A stretch of 64,000 nt of DNA, taken from assembly GCF_025151995.1 (NCBI RefSeq), contig NZ_CP102290.1:62001-126000 (forward strand), given 5' to 3'. The position numbers were made by a program, and so were the translations under genes. The notes beneath the pieces were generated by a model. It did not search any database, was not told the origin of the DNA, and worked only from the letters and a program-made list of their open reading frames with translations. This stretch comes from Ruminococcus gauvreauii (GTDB lineage Bacteria; Bacillota; Clostridia; Lachnospirales; Lachnospiraceae). Shown here piece after piece: positions 34,913 to 43,335 of the stretch (position 1 is the first letter of the stretch; every line of letters starts with the position of its first letter).

Positions 34913-35683
34913 TTACAGAAACGCACCATTGCAGACCTGCAGCACCTGCCCACGGACAGCTCTGCCCATCTTGCTGGCCAGATACAGGCAGGCATATGCC
35001 TGATCCATTGCTTCACATTCCGGGCCCGGAAAATAAACATAATGGCCGCTGTATTTCAGCATTTCATTTCCTCCCGGCTGCTCTCCCGCCTTGTTGGCAA
35101 GGTGTGCCGGTGTGATTGTTGCCCCGGGTGCTACGGCGTTACATCTGATATTTGTATCAATCAGCCGCATTGCCACATTTTTTGTCAACGTGTTCAATGC
35201 GCCTTTTGTAGAAGTATAAGTTGCGCCGCAGAAAGGACGGTTTCCATTTACAGAAGAAATATTTATAATGACTCCTTCATTTTTAGGCATGAATATCTTT
35301 AATGCTTCTCTGATATACCTCATCGGTCCTCCCAGATTGGTGTTCATTACCTGCATCATCCATTCATCATCGGTCTCGTCAATCATCTTCTGTTCGCCGA
35401 TTCCTGCGTTATTAATCAGGATATCCAAGTCTCCGAAAGTCTCTATTGTCTTCTCCATAACCTTCTTTGTGTCTGCCGTGGAACAGGTATCCGCAACAAT
35501 TCCAATTGCCTTTCCACCCCTTTTGCAAATTCCCTCTACTGCCTGATTCAGTTTCTCCTTTCCTCTGGCGGTCAGGACAACACTGGCACCTTCCTCTGCA
35601 AAAAGTTCCGCCATAGTCTGTCCCATTCCATAGCTTGCCCCGGTAATAACCGCAACTTTTCCTTCTAACATTTTTGCTTCCAT
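34913..35683 (-). CDS. Short-chain dehydrogenase/reductase
   Basis: 256 aa. N-terminal dinucleotide motif TGASYGMGQ, central NNAG, catalytic Ser in INISSVNG and Tyr-Lys in ATYTSTKGA: a classical SDR with all residues present. Start ATG with AAAGGAGA nine bases upstream. It follows the oxidoreductase gene by 37 bp and precedes the aldo/keto reductase by 34 bp, so it belongs to the same operon. NAD(P)-dependent oxidation or reduction of an unknown alcohol or ketone. Confidence 0.92.
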   Translation of the reverse strand: MEAKMLEGKVAVITGASYGMGQTMAELFAEEGASVVLTARGKEKLNQAVEGICKRGGKAIGIVADTCSTADTKKVMEKTIETFGDLDILINNAGIGEQKMIDETDDEWMMQVMNTNLGGPMRYIREALKIFMPKNEGVIINISSVNGNRPFCGATYTSTKGALNTLTKNVAMRLIDTNIRCNAVAPGATITPAHLANKAGEQPGGNEMLKYSGHYVYFPGPECEAMDQAYACLYLASKMGRAVRGQVLQVCNGAFL

Positions 35684-35720
35684 GATTTACAATCTCCTTT
35701 TTCCTTTTATAAGCTCCAGC

Positions 35721-36494
35721 TTATACTCCTTTTCCCATACGGTATGCTTTTTCCAGAGCCGGATGTTGTTCCATCTCATCCGCTTTATCCACTCCGCCTG
35801 CAAATACGGTTCCTGCAAGAGACGCTTTTTCAAAACAGGAAATCCATCCGTTCAGTCCTGTAAGCGCTCCGTTCACGGCATCCTCATTTTCGTCTGCCGC
35901 TGTTGCCAGCAGATAAATTTTCCGGAACCTGTAATCTGCAAAATAAAGCGGATTAGCCCGGTCAAGTATGGTTTTCATCTGCCCGCTCATCTCGTAATAA
36001 TAAACAGGTGTGGCAAATACGATTGTATCTGCCGTCAGCATTTTCCCGGCAATGGTATTGGCATCATCTCCAATGACACATTTTCCTGTGTGCTGACAGG
36101 CAAGACAGCCCCGGCAAAAACCAATCTTTTTATCTCGGATTTCTATCTTCTCTACAGAATGACCCGCTGCTTTGGCCCCGCTCATAAATTCATCAGCCAA
36201 GCGTTCTGAATTGCTCCCTTTTCGCAGACTGGTTGAAATGATTAAAATATTTTTTTTCATCTTTTCTTCTCCTCGTTTTTTAATTTGGTATACTAAATAG
36301 TCCAGACAGTAAATCTTCTTCTCTTCCCTGTGCACGTTACTCAGAAGCCGTCTCCTGTGCTTTTCCAATAGTTCCAGTTGTTTCTCTTTCTGATTTTCAT
36401 CCAGATATAAAAGAAAATCTTGAATGGTTTCCATCCTACACCCGGCATCCTTCAGGTTTTGTACTAACTCTTCTTTGGATTCTGAATTTATCAT
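35721..36494 (-). CDS. NAD(P)H-dependent flavin oxidoreductase with in-frame MerR-effector-like N-terminus
   Basis: The open frame is 257 aa. Residues about 79-257 (from an internal ATG at 36258-36260 with GAGGAGA upstream) form a flavodoxin-like NAD(P)H:FMN oxidoreductase: ISTSLRKGSNSERLADEF, CRGCLACQHTGKC, ATPVYYYEMSGQMKTILDR. Residues 1-75 resemble the C-terminal coiled-coil part of MerR regulators (LKDAGCRMETIQDFLLYL, LLEKHRRRLLSNVHREEKKI) but without any helix-turn-helix. No stop separates the two. Either a true fusion, or a lost regulator read through into the enzyme, which may also be made alone from its own start. First gene after the divergent promoter opposite LysR. Confidence 0.78.
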   Translation of the reverse strand: MINSESKEELVQNLKDAGCRMETIQDFLLYLDENQKEKQLELLEKHRRRLLSNVHREEKKIYCLDYLVYQIKKRGEEKMKKNILIISTSLRKGSNSERLADEFMSGAKAAGHSVEKIEIRDKKIGFCRGCLACQHTGKCVIGDDANTIAGKMLTADTIVFATPVYYYEMSGQMKTILDRANPLYFADYRFRKIYLLATAADENEDAVNGALTGLNGWISCFEKASLAGTVFAGGVDKADEMEQHPALEKAYRMGKGV

Positions 36495-36535
36495 TAATTG
36501 TGCAGCACCTCCTACATTATTTCTGCTCTATGTAT

Positions 36536-36564
36536 AGTATAATTTGGCCGCCATACAATAGCAA
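36536..36564 (-). promoter_or_regulatory. Promoter of the redox operon
   Basis: On the minus strand TTGCTA and TATACT are separated by 17 bp, about 40 bp before the first start codon. It lies in the divergent region shared with the LysR gene. Confidence 0.6.
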
Positions 36565-36612
36565 ATATTTATATTTAATTGTTATGTATAATTGAAACCT
36601 ATTTATTTTTAT

Positions 36613-36629
36613 GTTAGACTTAGCCTAAC
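36613..36629. promoter_or_regulatory. LysR-type T-N11-A palindrome
   Basis: GTTAG-ACTTAGC-CTAAC is an interrupted palindrome containing T-N11-A. It sits between the redox operon promoter and the lysR gene, where a LysR regulator would bind to control both directions. Confidence 0.6.
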
Positions 36630-36677
36630 TGATATACAGAATCATAACAATATTATATAAAATTAAGGGGATGTCAT

Positions 36678-37595
36678 ATGGAATTACGGGTACTTCAGTA
36701 TTTTTTGGCAATTGCCAGGGAGCAGAGCATTGTACGGGCAGCCCAGTCACTGCACCTTTCACAGCCTACTCTTTCAACCCAGATTAAAAATATGGAAGAA
36801 GAATTGGGAAAACAGCTCTTGATACGCGGAACCAAAGGGTCACGGAAAGTCACACTGACTGAAGAAGGAATGATTTTGCGGAAACGCGCAGAAGAGATAC
36901 TGGATCTGGTTAAAAAGACAGAGAAAGAAATAACCGTCGCCGACGATATCACTGTGGGTGATATCTATATCGGAGCCGGCGAGACAGATGCAATACGCCT
37001 GATTGCCAAAACCGCAAAAAAACTGCAGCAATCCCATCCCGGCATTCATTATCATATATCCAGCGGAAATTCTGAATTTGTCACAGAACGTCTGGAAAAA
37101 GGATTGATTGATTTCGGTCTGGTATTTACCAACATAGATTTGACAAGATTTGATGCACTGAAAATGCCTGCCAGAGATGTCTGGGGTGTTCTCATGCGGA
37201 AAGATTCAGCTCTGGCACAGAAAGAATCTATTACTCCAAAGGATTTATGGGACAAGCCCTTGATCTTTTCACAGCAGGAGGATAAAGGAGGAAGTGTCAC
37301 ACAGTGGATAAAACGAAAAGCCTCTGATTTAAACATCGCAGCTACTTATAATCTTATATTCAATGCTTCCTTAATGGTGGATGAAGGTCTTGGATATGCA
37401 ATTACCTTTGACAGAATTATCAATACGACTGGTGACAGTAATCTTTGTTTCCGTCCACTAAACCCACCGCTTGAAAGTGAGATGAGTATTATCTGGAAGA
37501 AATATCAGGTACTGTCAAAGCCTGCCGAAAAATTCATTGGGGCACTGCAGGAACAACTATACTCAGACAGCAGATCATCCGGTATACCCCTGTAA
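36678..37595 (+). CDS. LysR-family transcriptional regulator
   Basis: 305 aa. N-terminal winged helix with VRAAQSLHLSQPTLSTQIKNMEEELGKQLL (residues about 18-47), then a substrate-binding-protein-like effector domain from about 90. Start ATG after AAGGGGA. It is read away from the redox operon and most likely controls it through the T-N11-A site. The subfamily is the one found beside anaerobic aldo/keto reductase and flavodoxin genes; the inducer is unknown. Confidence 0.92.
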   Translation: MELRVLQYFLAIAREQSIVRAAQSLHLSQPTLSTQIKNMEEELGKQLLIRGTKGSRKVTLTEEGMILRKRAEEILDLVKKTEKEITVADDITVGDIYIGAGETDAIRLIAKTAKKLQQSHPGIHYHISSGNSEFVTERLEKGLIDFGLVFTNIDLTRFDALKMPARDVWGVLMRKDSALAQKESITPKDLWDKPLIFSQQEDKGGSVTQWIKRKASDLNIAATYNLIFNASLMVDEGLGYAITFDRIINTTGDSNLCFRPLNPPLESEMSIIWKKYQVLSKPAEKFIGALQEQLYSDSRSSGIPL

Positions 37596-37699
37596 TCCTT
37601 CCAAGATGTTTTGAAAGCCAGAATCCGTAGACAAAAATAAATACAAAGACAGCACCCAGCAGAAGCACAATACTATTACGGAATATCGGCGAAATTCTT

Positions 37700-38647
37700 T
37701 TACAATTTTAATGCCTGCTGCCCGCAGATGATTTCGCTGTTTAAATAAGTCTTTTGCGCCCCTTGACAAACGGCATCTGCTTCCTTCAAATGCCCCAGAA
37801 GAAGCGGAGAATCCGGGTCGTGGTACCTGTAATTTTCAAATGCTCTCTTTGGGTTCTTGTTTGCGTAGCAGTATTTACAGCCATTCATGCAGGTATCGTA
37901 GGCACCGATGTCCCGACTTTCAATGCAATGGCAGCCCTGGCGCATTCCTTTATGCTTCAAGTCCCTGAACACAACACCGTTTGCACCGCCAAGAATATCA
38001 AGTGTCAGACACCCGGAAGAATGTATCCCATATTGCGAATAATCGCCGTTTGTCCCGCAGGTCTGAATGTATAAACCATATTTGGCGGCCGTCTCACCTA
38101 AACCTTTTGCCAGGGCAGCCTTGTCCAAATCTGAGAGCAGTATCAGCTCCGGCATATTTGTTTCCAGCTTTTTATACATCTCTACAAAGCTGAAAATGCA
38201 GCGATCAACGAAAGGGGCAAGTTCCTTTGCCATCTTCTCAAAAGTATTCAGATGGGTTTGAATCGTATATTTTTCTGTCAGCAGCACAGGGTCATACCGC
38301 CATGCAACACGCTGTTTTCCGACAATAGCCGACAGTTTCTTCAGCGTTTCCATACTTTTTTCAATGGCCGGCACACCGGGTTCAAGATCCTTGCCATAAG
38401 CGGTTATGGTATAGTGAAAATAGGTGTTGAATCGGCTCGTAATATCTGTCAGATCATTTAGTATCGGCTCGTAATCCTTGGAGCAAAATGCGACGCAATC
38501 AACCTTGTCCGGAGTTAATTCATAGCGGGTAACCTTATTGGGAAACAGCGGGTTACGCGAAAGCACATAGCCTTCTTTAAAACGTTTCAACAGCCATTTC
38601 GTGTAATACTGGACAGTATCTGTTCTGCCTCCTGTGTTAAGTATCAT
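37700..38647 (-). CDS. DUF1848 family protein (probable Fe-S protein)
   Basis: 315 aa. N-terminal half is TIM-barrel-like (CVAFCSKDYEPILNDL, VAWRYDPVLLTEKY). The C-terminal third has a cysteine cluster CHCIESRDIGAYDTCMNGCKYCYAN, which recalls radical-SAM/SPL-like Fe-S binding, although the canonical CxxxCxxC order is not clear. Function of the family is unknown. The ATG overlaps the stop of the marR gene (ATGA), so both are co-translated. The last dozen residues (after YLNSEI) look unlike family ends I remember, which may reflect a rearranged 3' end. Confidence 0.82.
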   Translation of the reverse strand: MILNTGGRTDTVQYYTKWLLKRFKEGYVLSRNPLFPNKVTRYELTPDKVDCVAFCSKDYEPILNDLTDITSRFNTYFHYTITAYGKDLEPGVPAIEKSMETLKKLSAIVGKQRVAWRYDPVLLTEKYTIQTHLNTFEKMAKELAPFVDRCIFSFVEMYKKLETNMPELILLSDLDKAALAKGLGETAAKYGLYIQTCGTNGDYSQYGIHSSGCLTLDILGGANGVVFRDLKHKGMRQGCHCIESRDIGAYDTCMNGCKYCYANKNPKRAFENYRYHDPDSPLLLGHLKEADAVCQGAQKTYLNSEIICGQQALKL

Positions 38648-39099
38648 GCTTCAGCCCCCCTTCCATTGATTAAATCCGTCAGGTTTTTTGTAAATCTCCG
38701 CGACAGGCTGATTAACTGCTCCTGTTCCTCTGATGTGAACATGGACATGGCGGTATCCTCAGATTTCGTAATGTGTGTCACCGGAACTTTCGCATAAGCC
38801 CGCCCCTCATCTGTCATTGCCACAAGTTTATTTCTCCCGTTATCCGGGTCTTCACAAATGGTAACGTACCCATCCTTCAAAAGATTTTTTATAATCAGAT
38901 TTACTGTCTGCTTTGATTGAAATGTTTTCTGACAAATATCCCGCTGTGTCATGCCCGCCTTTGCATAATAGAGAACATTCAAAACAAGCAGGGTTTTCAT
39001 AAGCATCCCATTTTTTTTGGCGTATTCATCATAGAGAGCAAACTGTTCATCTCGGAACTTGCAATACAGGTATGCGTTTTGTTTATCGTCCTTTGTCAT
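38644..39099 (-). CDS. MarR-family transcriptional regulator
   Basis: 151 aa from the ATG at 39097-39099, which lies eight bases after AAAGGA. Winged helix at about 45-110: MTQRDICQKTFQSKQTVNLIIKNLLKDGYV, wing EDPDNGRNKLVAMTDEG. Dimerisation helices lie at both ends. It is transcribed with DUF1848 only, and is insulated from the ABC export genes by the hairpin at 39203-39237. Confidence 0.88.
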   Translation of the reverse strand: MTKDDKQNAYLYCKFRDEQFALYDEYAKKNGMLMKTLLVLNVLYYAKAGMTQRDICQKTFQSKQTVNLIIKNLLKDGYVTICEDPDNGRNKLVAMTDEGRAYAKVPVTHITKSEDTAMSMFTSEEQEQLISLSRRFTKNLTDLINGRGAEA

Positions 39100-39202
39100 A
39101 ATCATCGTCCTTTCAGCAAATCTCCTTATGGTCAATTTATTTACTATATTATGATAGATGTTTTTGATCACAATGTCAATCGGTTTTTATCTCAAATCAA
39201 AA

Positions 39203-39237
39203 TAACAGAGGACTTTTGCACACGCAAAAGTCCTCTG
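39203..39237 (-). terminator. Terminator after the ABC-2 export operon
   Basis: A perfect 14-bp stem (CAGAGGACTTTTGC with GCAAAAGTCCTCTG, loop ACAC) is followed on the minus strand by TTATTTTGATTT. It lies 20 bp beyond the last permease stop. Confidence 0.8.
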
Positions 39238-39256
39238 AAATGTCCGGGCTGCTCTT

Positions 39257-40300
39257 TTATCTTTCAGTGCTGCTGCGACCTTTATAAAAATGTGAATACC
39301 GGCCGTATAATGTATTGGCGCTCAGGTAAATCAAAGTCCAGACCACACAGTGCACAAGCAGTGCAGCCAGTGCAGTCCACACCCCCTGAGTCTGTCCGGA
39401 CTGCAGATCCATCAGACCGTAAAATGCTGCGCTGGAAGGCAGCAGATATGTCCATATCCTCGCAGTGCTGTCTGAAGGGATGGTCAGATAAAACATGATA
39501 GGAGGAGCAATATACAGGAGCATGAAAATCTTGATATAAATGATACCGATCATCAGTCCCCCCGAAATACGTCCGATAAACAGTCCTGTCAGCGCTGCAA
39601 GGAATGCCGACAGGATGAGCACGCATACGAAGGAAATGAGCTGCCGGACTTCGATTCTCATGCAGACAGCCGCTGCCGCCGCTGCCGACAGGATGCCCCC
39701 GGCGAACCCCAGTATTATTTTCTGGATCATATAATCTGCAGCCGATATCGGCAGTATCTCGTTGATAAAGGTGATCCCGTCTTCTTTTTCACCGATCATA
39801 CTCATCGCATTAAATGTACACCCCATGAACATGGCAGTGACCAGCGTTATCACAATCAGGAGTGATTTCAGGCTGTCGCTGCTTCCTCCCGCAGGAATGA
39901 CTGTCCTGCCGCACACATCTGCCGTATCACGATTCTCGAAAAGCCCGGGAAGCGTATCAGCGATAACGGTATTTATCCTCAGTTCGTCCCCGGAGAGAAT
40001 CGTTTTGATCCCATCGCCGTCCGAAAGAACACCGATCATCTGAGTTGCCGGATCATTGACACCGTCGTATAACGACTCTGTCGTATCAAATACGGTCACG
40101 CGTCCGTTGCTTTCCAGCCAGGCGATGCACTCTTCGCGCAGATCGCCTGAGAGAATGCCGAACGATGTCTCATAGACAGATGAAAAGCCGGCACCTGACA
40201 ACAGATTGATGGCAAATGCAGCAGCGATTGGCAGCAGAAACGTCAGAATACACATTTTATCCCGCCAGACATTTTTAAGCTGATATCTCAGTCCGGTCAC
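39257..40300 (-). CDS. ABC-2 type export permease, GTG start
   Basis: 347 aa with TM1 at about 18-36, a large extracytoplasmic loop (about 40-140), and five further helices in the C-terminal half. The order is typical of ABC-2 permeases, with SMIGEKEDGITFINEILPISAADYMIQKI marking the conserved linker before TM3. The GTG start lies six bases after GGAGGGG, and the gene follows the first permease by one base. It probably forms the membrane heterodimer with 40302-41297. Clostridial fluoroquinolone-type export systems have this gene order, but substrate is unproven. Confidence 0.85.
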   Translation of the reverse strand: MTGLRYQLKNVWRDKMCILTFLLPIAAAFAINLLSGAGFSSVYETSFGILSGDLREECIAWLESNGRVTVFDTTESLYDGVNDPATQMIGVLSDGDGIKTILSGDELRINTVIADTLPGLFENRDTADVCGRTVIPAGGSSDSLKSLLIVITLVTAMFMGCTFNAMSMIGEKEDGITFINEILPISAADYMIQKIILGFAGGILSAAAAAAVCMRIEVRQLISFVCVLILSAFLAALTGLFIGRISGGLMIGIIYIKIFMLLYIAPPIMFYLTIPSDSTARIWTYLLPSSAAFYGLMDLQSGQTQGVWTALAALLVHCVVWTLIYLSANTLYGRYSHFYKGRSSTER

Positions 40301-40301
40301 A

Positions 40302-41297
40302 TTACCCCTCCTTTACCATCTCATGGACAAGTGCTCTGTACACCAGGCAATATAACAGAACGACTGCTGCCGCACAGGAAAAATAATAGAGAACCGATGC
40401 AGACGGTTCCAGAAAGTATGCGTTCTTGACTGCCATGAACATATGATACATCGGATGATACCTGATCAGGCTCAGCGCAGCCCCGGTCTGTCCTGCGAGA
40501 AACACCGGAGTCGTGATGAATACAGCAAGCACCAGATATAAAAGTGAAAACTGTTTAAAATCAGGCAGCCGCACCGCACACAGGAAACCAACGAGCGCCA
40601 TAATCAGAGACAAAATACCGGATTGTACCAGTACGGCGGGCAGTACTGCTGTTCCCTCCTGCACTCCGAGGTTGACAAGCGTCAGGAAGATGACAAACAC
40701 CAGGTCAGACATCAGGAAAATGCATAACTTCGACAGTATAAACGCCGCAGTACTCACCGGGAGTATGCCGTGAACCCGGATCACACCCATCTGTTTTTCC
40801 TTAAACAGCATGGACGCCAGTCCCAGAAAACCGACAGCAGCCAGTTCAAAAAACAGAACTTCTGCCGTGATCTCCCTGCGGTTTTTCATCTCCTTGCTGT
40901 CAGTACCGATGAGATCCGCCCGTGTTACGTGTTCGGGACTCAATCTGGACAGCGCCCAGGCCGCCCGGTAATTGTCCGTACTATACACACCGGATGATAC
41001 CATATAGATTTCCGGGCTGCTGCCTGAAGCGTCGATGCCGACAGCATATCCATCCGCACATGCCTCTTTCAGTTCATCCATGCCGGCAGCCATGACCACA
41101 TTCTCAGACACCGTCTCCTGCGTATTGTGAGGGTCATACAGATAAACCGGATAAATGTCCTGGTCTGTATTCACAAAGACAAAGTTGATGTAACAGGAAT
41201 AAAGAATCAGAGAACCTGCGGCGAGCAGCAGAAATTTACTGGACAGCATCAATCGGAAGTCCTTTTTTAACAATGAACAAAATATCCTGCGCATCAT
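40302..41297 (-). CDS. ABC-2 type export permease
   Basis: About 331 aa from the ATG at 41295-41297, which overlaps the ATPase stop (ATGA) and has GGAGGGGG upstream. TM1 about 20-38, an extracytoplasmic loop of about 110 residues, then FFELAAVGFLGLASMLFKEKQMGVIRVHGILPVSTAAFI, the ABC-2 signature segment before the helix bundle. Together with 39257-40300 and the ATPase it forms a three-part exporter. It resembles the permease of fluoroquinolone-export-like ABC systems; bacteriocin immunity is an alternative. Confidence 0.85.
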   Translation of the reverse strand: MMRRIFCSLLKKDFRLMLSSKFLLLAAGSLILYSCYINFVFVNTDQDIYPVYLYDPHNTQETVSENVVMAAGMDELKEACADGYAVGIDASGSSPEIYMVSSGVYSTDNYRAAWALSRLSPEHVTRADLIGTDSKEMKNRREITAEVLFFELAAVGFLGLASMLFKEKQMGVIRVHGILPVSTAAFILSKLCIFLMSDLVFVIFLTLVNLGVQEGTAVLPAVLVQSGILSLIMALVGFLCAVRLPDFKQFSLLYLVLAVFITTPVFLAGQTGAALSLIRYHPMYHMFMAVKNAYFLEPSASVLYYFSCAAAVVLLYCLVYRALVHEMVKEG

Positions 41298-42028
41298 TCC
41301 AGCCCCCTCCCGGTGTACTTCATATATACATCTTCCAGAGTTGGTTCCTGTAAATGGCTGCTGTTTTCTCTTTTCAGTTTCCAGGGTGCCCCCAACGCTT
41401 TGATATTCCCATCTGCAATAAACGCAACCCGGTCGCACAACAGGTCCGCATCCATCATATTATGCGTCGTCAAAAAGATGGTGGTCCCCTTCTCTTTTTC
41501 TTCCCGTATGATGCTGCGGAAAAGCACCGCCCCTGCGGGGTCGAGCCCGCTTGTCGGTTCATCCAGAAACAACAGTTTTGGATTATTAATCAGCGCCCTT
41601 GCCATACTGACCCGCTGCCTCATGCCTTTCGAATAGGAGGCAACCGGCTTTTTCAGATAATCTCTCTTAAATTCCAGTTTATCCAGCAGCTCCCTGGCAT
41701 CCCTGCACTGTTCCCTGGGATAGAAAGATGCAAAATAATTAAGATTATCGAGTGCACTCAGATTTGTATACAGATATGGAAATTCGAAAAGCACCCCCGT
41801 TTTTTCCTGGAATTTTTTTCTCTCATGCCCCAGCTCCTGTCCGAATACCTGAACATGACCTCCGTAGCCTTTAAGAACACCCGTTAAAATCTTCTGTGTT
41901 GTGGATTTTCCGGAACCGTTTGGACCCAGAAATCCAAAAATTTCTCCTTCTGATACCGTAAATGTCAGCCCATGAAGTGTCTGTTTGTTTTTCCGATAAG
42001 AAAACGTTAAATCATTGACCCTTATCAT
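41294..42028 (-). CDS. ABC exporter ATPase
   Basis: About 244 aa from the ATG at 42026-42028, overlapping the small upstream gene's stop, with GGGGTGG before it. An ATG 15 bp earlier is possible. Walker A GPNGSGKST, Q-loop-region LFEFPYLYTNLSALDNL, signature YSKGMRQRV, Walker B LLFLDEPTSGLD, H-loop LTTHNM. Energises the two ABC-2 permeases that follow. The family match is to CcmA/drug-export ATPases. Confidence 0.9.
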   Translation of the reverse strand: MIRVNDLTFSYRKNKQTLHGLTFTVSEGEIFGFLGPNGSGKSTTQKILTGVLKGYGGHVQVFGQELGHERKKFQEKTGVLFEFPYLYTNLSALDNLNYFASFYPREQCRDARELLDKLEFKRDYLKKPVASYSKGMRQRVSMARALINNPKLLFLDEPTSGLDPAGAVLFRSIIREEKEKGTTIFLTTHNMMDADLLCDRVAFIADGNIKALGAPWKLKRENSSHLQEPTLEDVYMKYTGRGLE

Positions 42029-42183
42029 TCCATTCCACCCCATTTATCACGACTGCCTGTTTTGTTTTTCTCCTGCCGCCTTCCCCACCACTTTACAAAT
42101 TTAATTTTCAGAGGAATACAGACCGTAGCTGCAATGACAATGACCAGCCACCAATACCACTCCATACCTAAGATCATATTCAC
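42025..42183 (-). CDS. Small single-pass membrane protein of the ABC export operon
   Basis: About 52 aa starting at GTG 42181-42183 (five bases after AGGAGG) or at the ATG two codons later. One helix rich in Trp and Val/Ile (MEWYWWLVIVIAATVCIPL) is followed by a basic cytoplasmic tail (KIKFVKWWGRRQEKNKTGSR). It is first in the exporter transcript and overlaps the ATPase start, so it is probably made in step with the exporter. No known family is evident; a regulatory or assembly peptide for the exporter, or a sensing adaptor for the kinase, would fit. Confidence 0.65.
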   Translation of the reverse strand: MNMILGMEWYWWLVIVIAATVCIPLKIKFVKWWGRRQEKNKTGSRDKWGGME

Positions 42184-42211
42184 ATCGGCCTCCTTTTGAT
42201 TTGATACGGTT

Positions 42212-42267
42212 AGTATAGAAAGCCTCGGTGAATTCAAAGTGCGGGCGCGGTGAAATCCGGGTGAAAT
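42212..42267 (-). promoter_or_regulatory. Probable response-regulator-activated promoter of the ABC export operon
   Basis: A TATACT -10 element (plus-strand 42212-42217) has no recognisable -35. Instead three GGTGAAAT/GGTGAATT repeats begin at 42227, 42249 and 42260, i.e. spaced 22 and 11 bp, on one face of the helix. Such phased repeats are what an OmpR-family regulator like the one at 43336-44001 would bind to activate transcription. Confidence 0.6.
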
Positions 42268-42304
42268 AAAAGCCCCTCTGCTCTGTATTGAAGAGCCGGG
42301 GGGC
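42262..42304 (-). terminator. Terminator-like hairpin after the kinase gene
   Basis: On the minus strand GCCCC and GGGGC pair with an inner CTCT/AGAG stem and are followed by TTTTATTT. It separates the regulator-kinase unit from the exporter unit and its U tract overlaps the distal GGTGAAAT repeat. Confidence 0.5.
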
Positions 42305-42316
42305 GCCGTTATGACC

Positions 42317-43333
42317 TTATAAAATTGTTGAAAAACGAAAGTGAAATTCCACTCCGTCCGTGTGATTTCGGACGCCGTAAGGAGCATGATACAGGGAGAG
42401 AATCTGAGCAGCCATGGCAAGTCCCAGTCCGGAACCGCCGCTTGCGGAGTTCTCTCCGCGATAAAACTTTTCCCATATCCTGGGCAGTTCCCTTTCGGGT
42501 ATTACATCTCCATGATTAAATATGGAAAAATCAAGATGCCGTTCTGCGCATGCAATCGTCAGCCGGATTTCCCCGCCCGGACGAACATACTTTTTCGCGT
42601 TTTCAATCAGATTGCCCACTACTTGTTCCATGCGGCGCTTATCCGCCAGAACAAACACTTTTTGTTCCGGCAGTTCATAAGAAAAACTAAAATTGATCCC
42701 CGGTGCATCGACCAATAAACGTCCGGCAACGGTCTCTGCAAGTTCTATGAAATCAAAACGTTCCTCTGTAAGTTTTGCAGCACCTGACTCCAGTGCGGAG
42801 AGCTCAAGCAGCGAGACGATCAGATCGTTCATGCGGTCCGCAGCCGACAGGATGGAATCCATGTACTGCAGTTTCTTTTGTTCATCCGTCTCTTCCTTTA
42901 ACCCCTCCGTATAAGCCCTGATCAGGCCGAGCGGTGTCTTCATCTCATGCGACAGGCTGTCCGCCAGTTCTTTTCTCTGTTCCAGCGCCTCCTGCAGATT
43001 AGCAGACATTTTGTTCAGGCTCTGTGACAGCTCACCAAATTCGTCCTTCGTGTGAACCGTACAGTGTGCGGTAAAATCCAGCTCTGCCATTCGACGGGCG
43101 GTATCCCTGATCTCTTTCAGTGGTTTTGATATCATTTTTCCCAGCATGAAATCAACCCCAAGGATTACACCGATCATTAAGACAAACCAGCTCCAGAAAG
43201 CTATGTTGTGATCTGCCGGCAGTTCCGAAGTGATCAGATAAAATATCACAATTGTTCCGCCGGTCAGTTTTGAGAGCAGCAGGACCTTCTTCCGGACCGT
43301 ATTCAGCTCTCGGAACATTTTCTTGTTTTCCAT
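42317..43333 (-). CDS. Sensor histidine kinase with HAMP domain
   Basis: 338 aa. Two helices (about 18-37 and 43-63) with an extremely short outer loop, then HAMP (LGKMISKPLKEIRDTARRMAELDF). HisKA has DSLSHEMKTPLGLIRAY and the ATPase NLIENAKKY and GGSGLGLAMAAQIL. The lack of a sensor domain is typical of kinases that sense cell-envelope stress through a transporter or small membrane protein. It starts two bases after the regulator stop. Confidence 0.9.
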   Translation of the reverse strand: MENKKMFRELNTVRKKVLLLSKLTGGTIVIFYLITSELPADHNIAFWSWFVLMIGVILGVDFMLGKMISKPLKEIRDTARRMAELDFTAHCTVHTKDEFGELSQSLNKMSANLQEALEQRKELADSLSHEMKTPLGLIRAYTEGLKEETDEQKKLQYMDSILSAADRMNDLIVSLLELSALESGAAKLTEERFDFIELAETVAGRLLVDAPGINFSFSYELPEQKVFVLADKRRMEQVVGNLIENAKKYVRPGGEIRLTIACAERHLDFSIFNHGDVIPERELPRIWEKFYRGENSASGGSGLGLAMAAQILSLYHAPYGVRNHTDGVEFHFRFSTIL

Positions 43334-43335
43334 GG

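Noticed and set aside
41298..41438. Upstream extension of the first ABC-2 permease by 47 codons
   Set aside because: It would lie inside the ATPase gene without a start signal; the ATGA overlap at 41294-41297 has a strong ribosome binding site.
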